NCBI RefSeq assembly: GCF_024171695.1
Contig: NZ_JAMTCF010000007.1
Coordinates: 310,001-374,000, forward strand
From: Actinosynnema pretiosum
GTDB taxonomy: Bacteria; Actinomycetota; Actinomycetes; Mycobacteriales; Pseudonocardiaceae
Length of the DNA stretch: 64,000 nucleotides
Direction: 5' to 3'
A program made the position numbers and the translations under genes. Below are positions 43,701 to 49,700 of this stretch, piece by piece. Within the stretch, counting starts at the first letter, position 1; every line of letters starts with the position of its first letter. The notes beneath the pieces are model-generated. The model ran no database searches and was not told where the DNA came from. It saw only the letters and a list, made by a program, of their open reading frames with translations.

Positions 43701-46700
43701 GTGGCCGTTCGCGTCGGCGTGCAGCGCGGCGTCGAACTGGGCCCGCAGCTCGGGGCTGAGCCCGAGCTGCCCGTCCGGCATCCCGAGCCTGCCGCCCTCT
43801 GCCCTGGCGTCGGCCTCGTTGATGCGGGTCATGTGGTCGCGCACGGTCTGCGGCGACTCGAACATCTTCGCCAGCGCGTCGATCCGCGCCGGGTAGTCCT
43901 TGGCGCCGGGGTCCTTCGGCGGCGCGTACTGGTAGGCCCGCCCGTCATCGGTGCGCTGGATGCCCCCGGCGTTCGGGTCGTTGTTGGGGACGAAGAAGTC
44001 GTTGAACGCGTTCGGCGGCGCGGTGGGCCCCGGCCTGCCTGCCGGGCCGTCCGGGTGCGCCACGGTCGGGTCGAAGTCGCTGTGCTTGGTGTAGGAGGAG
44101 AAGTCCGCCTGGTAGTACTGGTGGAACTCCTCGAACATCTTGCGCGGGTTGTCCGGGTTCGGGGTGTCCCTCTTCGGGTCCGGGTCGCCGAGCCGGTCGG
44201 CCAGGTCGGTGATGAACTTGAACGCCGTGTCGGCGTCGTGCTCACCGCGCAGGTACCAGCCGATCGGGTCGGAGTCGACGAGGGCCTTGGCCGCGGCGAC
44301 GTCGCGCGGGCTGTCCCACAGCCCCTTGTTGCGCTCGATCAGGTCGACGGCGAGCTTGTGCTCGGGCTCGGCGTCGTGCCTGCCCTTCGCGTTGCCGGAG
44401 GGCGCCTCCGCGACCTCGGCCTTCGGCCCCTTCTGACCGCCGAACTGGTTCTTGGCGTTCACCTTCTCGATGTCGTGGAACAGGATGGCCTTGGCCATCG
44501 TGTCCGGCGACACGAACCGGTCCGCCGCAGGCGTCGGGTCGTTCCTGGTGAGGTCCTGGTACTGGCCCAGCACCATCTGCGCGTGCTCGTAGAAGGTGTA
44601 CTCGCCCTTGGTCGCGCCGTCCCGGTAGGGGTTCCCGGTCTGCCTGGTGGCGACCTCGTCGAACTTGCCCTGGAGGTTCGGCTCGCCCATGAGGGGGCCG
44701 TACTCGTTGATGAGCGCGTCGATGGCCGCCTTGGGCTTGGCGTCGGGGTCGGCCAGGATGTCGCTGAGCTTGGCGCCGAACTCGCGCTGGTTGGCGAACG
44801 TCGCGTCCGCGCCCGACTTCCAGCCGTGGAAGTCGTTGTCGAACGGGGCGAGGTCCTTGCCGTCCGGGCCCTTGCCGTCGGTGTTGATCTCCCTGGTGTT
44901 GAAGTCCAGTTCGATCCGCTTCGCGTCGTCCGCGAGGAGCGCGCCGATCTCCGCCTGGACGGCCAGCGTCTCGGCGGTCTTGATCGTGGCGTCGACCTTC
45001 GCGGGGTCGACCGGCTGGAAGGTGAAGTTCCCCAGCGCCTTCTGCGAGTCCTGGTCGGCCTTGGCGGCGACCTTGTCCGCGATCTCGGCGCGGGCGTCCG
45101 GGTCGACCAGGTTCAGCGCGCTGTTGGTGTTCAGCTCGGTGCCGAGCGCGTCCTTGAGCTGCGGGAGGACGTTGTCCCGGATGTCGGCCTTGACGCCGTC
45201 CGCGTCGGCGTTGATGTCCCCGACGAGGTCGCGGCTGGTGAAGTCGGTGAGCGCCTTGTCCACGACCGGCCCGACGACGTTGTCCCGCACCGTCGACTCG
45301 AACTTGCCGGGGTCGATCCGCAGCTCGATCGGCCCGTTCGTCGGGTGCACGCGCGGGCCCGAGGTGACGTCCCGGACGGCCTGGTCCACCCGCTGGTTGA
45401 ACAGGTCCAGGTTGTTGCCCTGGAGCACGAACGGGGCCGCTGAACCGTCCGGCTTGAGCGCGGGCAGCGTGTAGCCGTTGTTGTCGGGGGCCTTCTTGGT
45501 GAGCTGGGAGATGTCCTGGTACTGCTCCCTGATCACGGGCTCGATCGCGGCGCGGTACTGGGCGTCGAGGTCCGCCTTGCTGCTGTCGCTCAGCAGGGCC
45601 AGGTCGGGGTGGCCCAGGATCGAGTTGATGATCTTGTCGGCGGTCGGGGTGACCACCGCCGCGTCGAAGTCCCTGCCGTCCCGGAAGCCGTCGGAGAGGT
45701 GCTTCTTGATCGTGGCGGGGGTGTTGCCGTTGCCCTTCGCCTGCTGGAAGTCGTTGGTGGGGTTCTTCAGCGCGCTGGCGACCGGGCCGGGCGTCGGGAC
45801 GGTCCTGCCGTCCTTGAGCGTGCGGTCGGGCGGGTTGAGCGCGCTGTCGATCGCCTTGGCGAACGCCCCGTCGTCGACCTTGGGCGTGCCCGTCTGGGAG
45901 AGCACGTCGCCCAGCGCGCCGGGGGCCGTGGACAGGACGTCGTTCTTCAGCGGGGTCAGGCTCTCCGACAGCGGTGGGACCGAGCTGAGGAACTGGTTCA
46001 GGTTGCGGTAGCGGGCGTCGAAGTCGGTCGCGACCGTGGACGCGTTCGCGTTCTGCGCCTGGTTCGGCGACAGCGTGGTGTTCGGGTCGATCACGTGGTT
46101 CGGCGTGCGCAGCGACGGGTCCTGCTTCGCCTGGTTGTACGTGGTGACGTGCTCGCGCAGCTCGGCCGCGATCTTGGACAGCTCGACCGGGTCGTTCTTG
46201 AACGAGCCCTTGGAGTTGCCGGGGCTGGCCGGGTCCGGGGTCAGGCTCATCCACGGGTCGTACTTGTTGCCCAGCGCGTTCGAGTTGAAGTCGGCGGGCA
46301 GACCGGCCTGCTCGTACAGGTTGCCGATCGGCTCGGGGCGCCCGGCCGCGTCCGGCTGCGGGATGGTCGCCCCGCCCTTGCCGTCCGACGGGCCGTAGGT
46401 GGTCAGCGAGCCGGGGAGGGCGTGGTCGGCCAGGTCGGGCAGGTCCTGCGTGCCGATGCCGTACTGGTTCGCGTCGGCGGTCCGGTCGACGTTCGTCGTC
46501 GCCGTGGGGAACGCGCCGAGCTTGGACTCGGGGACGGACTTGGACGAGATGGCGTTGAGGTCGCTGGCGGGCACCAGGAACGAGCGCAGCACCGGCTGCG
46601 TCGTGACGCCGCCGGGCAGCGGCTTGCCGGTCTCGGCCGCGTCGTACTTGGCGAGCCACTGGAGCGCGCGACCGGGCCTGCCACCGCCCACCCAGAGCTT

Positions 46701-49700
46701 CGCGGAGTCCTTGGTGCTGCCCGCGCTGGCGATGATCTTGCCGTCCGGGCCCTGCTGGATGTCCTTGTGCTCGGACTGCACGACGCCGTTCTCGACCTTG
46801 ATGTCGGCCGGGTGCACGACGGCGGTGTAGATCTTGGCGTAGTGCTTGCCCGCCACCGTGACGACCTCGAAGTCGCCGCGGTGGATGATCTCCTGCTGCG
46901 GCTGCCTGCCCTCCCTGGGCAGCTTGCTCGAACCGGGGAAGGACAGGTCCTTGCGCGCGTAGAAGTTCGTTTCCTTCATCGCGTTGAACCGCGCGCCCGG
47001 CCCGTCGGGGCCGTCCTGCACGACGTGCGTGATGCGTCCGGTGACCGGGCCGAACGGGCCTGCGAACGTGCCGTCGGGCTTGAGCACGTAGACCTGGGCG
47101 TCGGCGGCCTTGGCCGTCCCGGTCATGTCGACGCTGCCGTCGGCGTTCAGCACGGGCGCGACGGCCGGTTCCGGCTTCAGGTTCGGGTTGCTCGGGTCGC
47201 GGTTGACGTCCAGCGTCGTGGTGATCGCGTTGGCGAAGCTGGTGGGCGCGTCCTTGCCGTCGACCCGCACCGGGACGGCGCCGTGGACGTCGAGCTGGGC
47301 CTGCTGGTCCGGGGTGACGGCGGGGGTGTCCACCTCGGGGGTGGCTGGGCCGTTCGGGGTGGGCGCGTCGGGGTTGGGCGTGGAGTCCGGGTTCGCCGAG
47401 GTGGACGCGGTGTCCGCAGGGGGCGCTGGGGGAGCCGTGGCCGTCGCCGGGGTGACGGTCGGCGGCAGGGGGACGGTGCTGTCGGGGGACAGCATGTCCT
47501 TGATGAACTGGGCGTCGGTGTCGCGGCCACCGCCGAGCAGGCGCGGGTTGTCCTTGAGGGACTGCGCGCGCAGGTCGGCCTCGGTGTCGAGCAGGGTGGC
47601 CGGGTCGTTGCCCCAGGCGCGCACGTCCTGGACGGAGGCGTCGAAGTCGGACTTGGCCGCGTCGAACTTGGCCTGGGCGTCGACCAGGTCCTTGGGGGCG
47701 TTGCTGGAGCCCGCGACGTCGTGCCGCTGCTGCGCGGCGTCGAGGTCGGCCTTGGCCTGCACCAGGTTGTGCTCGGCCTGCTTGTAGTTGCCCCAGGCGT
47801 CGGCGCGGGTCGGCGGGAAGTCGGGGCGCTGGGTGGACAGGTCGGGGCCGGGGTGGCCCTTGGCGTTGGCCTCCAACGCCGCGTCGAGCTTGGCCTGGAG
47901 GTCCGGGTTGACGACGACCGCGTCCGGGTCGACCTGGGAGCCGCGCGCGTCGGGGTTCGCGCTGGTGGGCGCGGGCCGGGACGTGCTCGGCGGGGTCGGG
48001 GTGGCGACGGGCAGCGGGGCCACGACCGGCTGGGCGTTCGGGTCGCCGGGGCGCGTGGAACCGTCGGCGGCCTTGCCGGACGGCTGCTGCCCGGCGGGCG
48101 GCTGCGCGTTCGGGGGCAGGACCGTCGTGGTCGCGCCGGGCGTCTGCGCGGTGGGCGGGGTGCTGGTCTGGGCGTTCGCCGCAGGCGGGGTGGCCGTCGG
48201 GGTCGCGGTCGGGTTGCCGGTGGTCGGCGCGGGAGTGGTGTCCGCGCCTGCCTTGGGCCCCGTGCTTCCCGGTGCCGGGGTGTTCGGCGTGGCGCCTGCC
48301 GGGGCGGGCGTACTCGGTGGCGTGGTTGCTGGCGCGGGGGTGCTCGGGCTGGTGCTGCTCGGCGGCGTGGTGCTCGCGGGCGGCGTGGCCGAGGGGCCGC
48401 TGGTGGGCGGCGTGGCCTGCGGGGTGCTCGCCGTGGGCGGCGCGGGCGTCGGGGTCGGAGTGGGCTGCGCGGTCGGCGTCGCCGGGGACGGCGTGCTCGT
48501 GGGCTGCGCGGTCGGCGGTGCGGTCTGCGCGGCCGGGGTCGGGGCTGCCGGGGGCGGCGTGACCGGGGACTGGGCGGCCGGAGTGTGGGCGGCCGGGGTG
48601 TGGGCAGACTGGTGCTGCGGAGCCGGGGTCGGGGTGCTGGTCGGCTGCGCGGTCGGCGCGCTGACCTGCGGGGACGCGACCGGAGGCGCGCCGACCGGGC
48701 CCGCCTTCGGCGGCGGGGTGCTCTGCGCGGGCTGGGGCGTCGTAGGCGACTGGGTGCTCGGCGGCTGCGCGCTCGTCCCCGGAGTGCTCGCCGTGGGCGG
48801 CGGGGTCGGGTTCGTGGTGGGGGCGCTCGTGCTCGGCGCCGGGGTGGGCTGCGACTGCGTGCTCGCCGGAGACGGCGTCGGCGCAGCGGGCGGAGCCGGA
48901 GGGGCCGCCGGGGGCGTCGTGGACGTCGCAGGCGTGACCTGCGGGGTGTTCGGGGCGACCGGCGTCGGCGCTGCGGCGGGCGGCACGTTCAGGCCGCCCC
49001 TGCTGCCCTGCGCGCCAGGGGGGTTCGCACCCTGCTGGTTCGCCGCCGGGGTGCCCTGCGGGTTCGCCGCGGGCGTGCCCGGAGCGGACGTCTGGCTTGC
49101 CGGGGACGGCGTGCCGGGCGTCTGGCTCGCCGGGGGCGGAGTGCTCTGCGGCTGGCCTGCCGGGGACGGCGTGCCAGGCGTCTGGGCGTTCGGCGTGGAG
49201 GCGCCGGGCGTCGGGCTGGTCGGCGACGGCGTGCCGGGTGCCTGGTTGCTCGCCGGGGGCGGCGTGCCGGGCGTCTGGGGGCTCGGCGTGGAGGTGCCGG
49301 GCGTCGGGCTGCTCGGCGACGGCGTGCTCGGCTGCGCGGTCGTCGGGGCGCTGACCGGAGGCGTGAAGCCACCCCGGTTGCCCTGCGCGCCAGGGGTTTG
49401 CGCGCCCGGCGTGGTCGCGCCGGGCTGGTTCGCGGGCGACGGGGCGGGCGTGTTCACCGCGCCGGACGGCGGCGGTGCGTTCAGGCCGCCCCGGTTGCCC
49501 GCGCTGCCCGCCGGGGGCGGGGTGGTCGTGGACGGGGAGCCGGGGGTGGACGTCGTGGGCGACGGCGCGGGCGGCGTGGCCGCCATCGGCGGCGGCGTGG
49601 CCAGACCACCCCGGTTGCCCTGCGCGCCTGGCGTGTTCGAGCCCGTGTTCGTGCCGGGAGCGTTCGTGCCGGTGTTCGGGCTGGGCGTGGCGGGCGTGCT

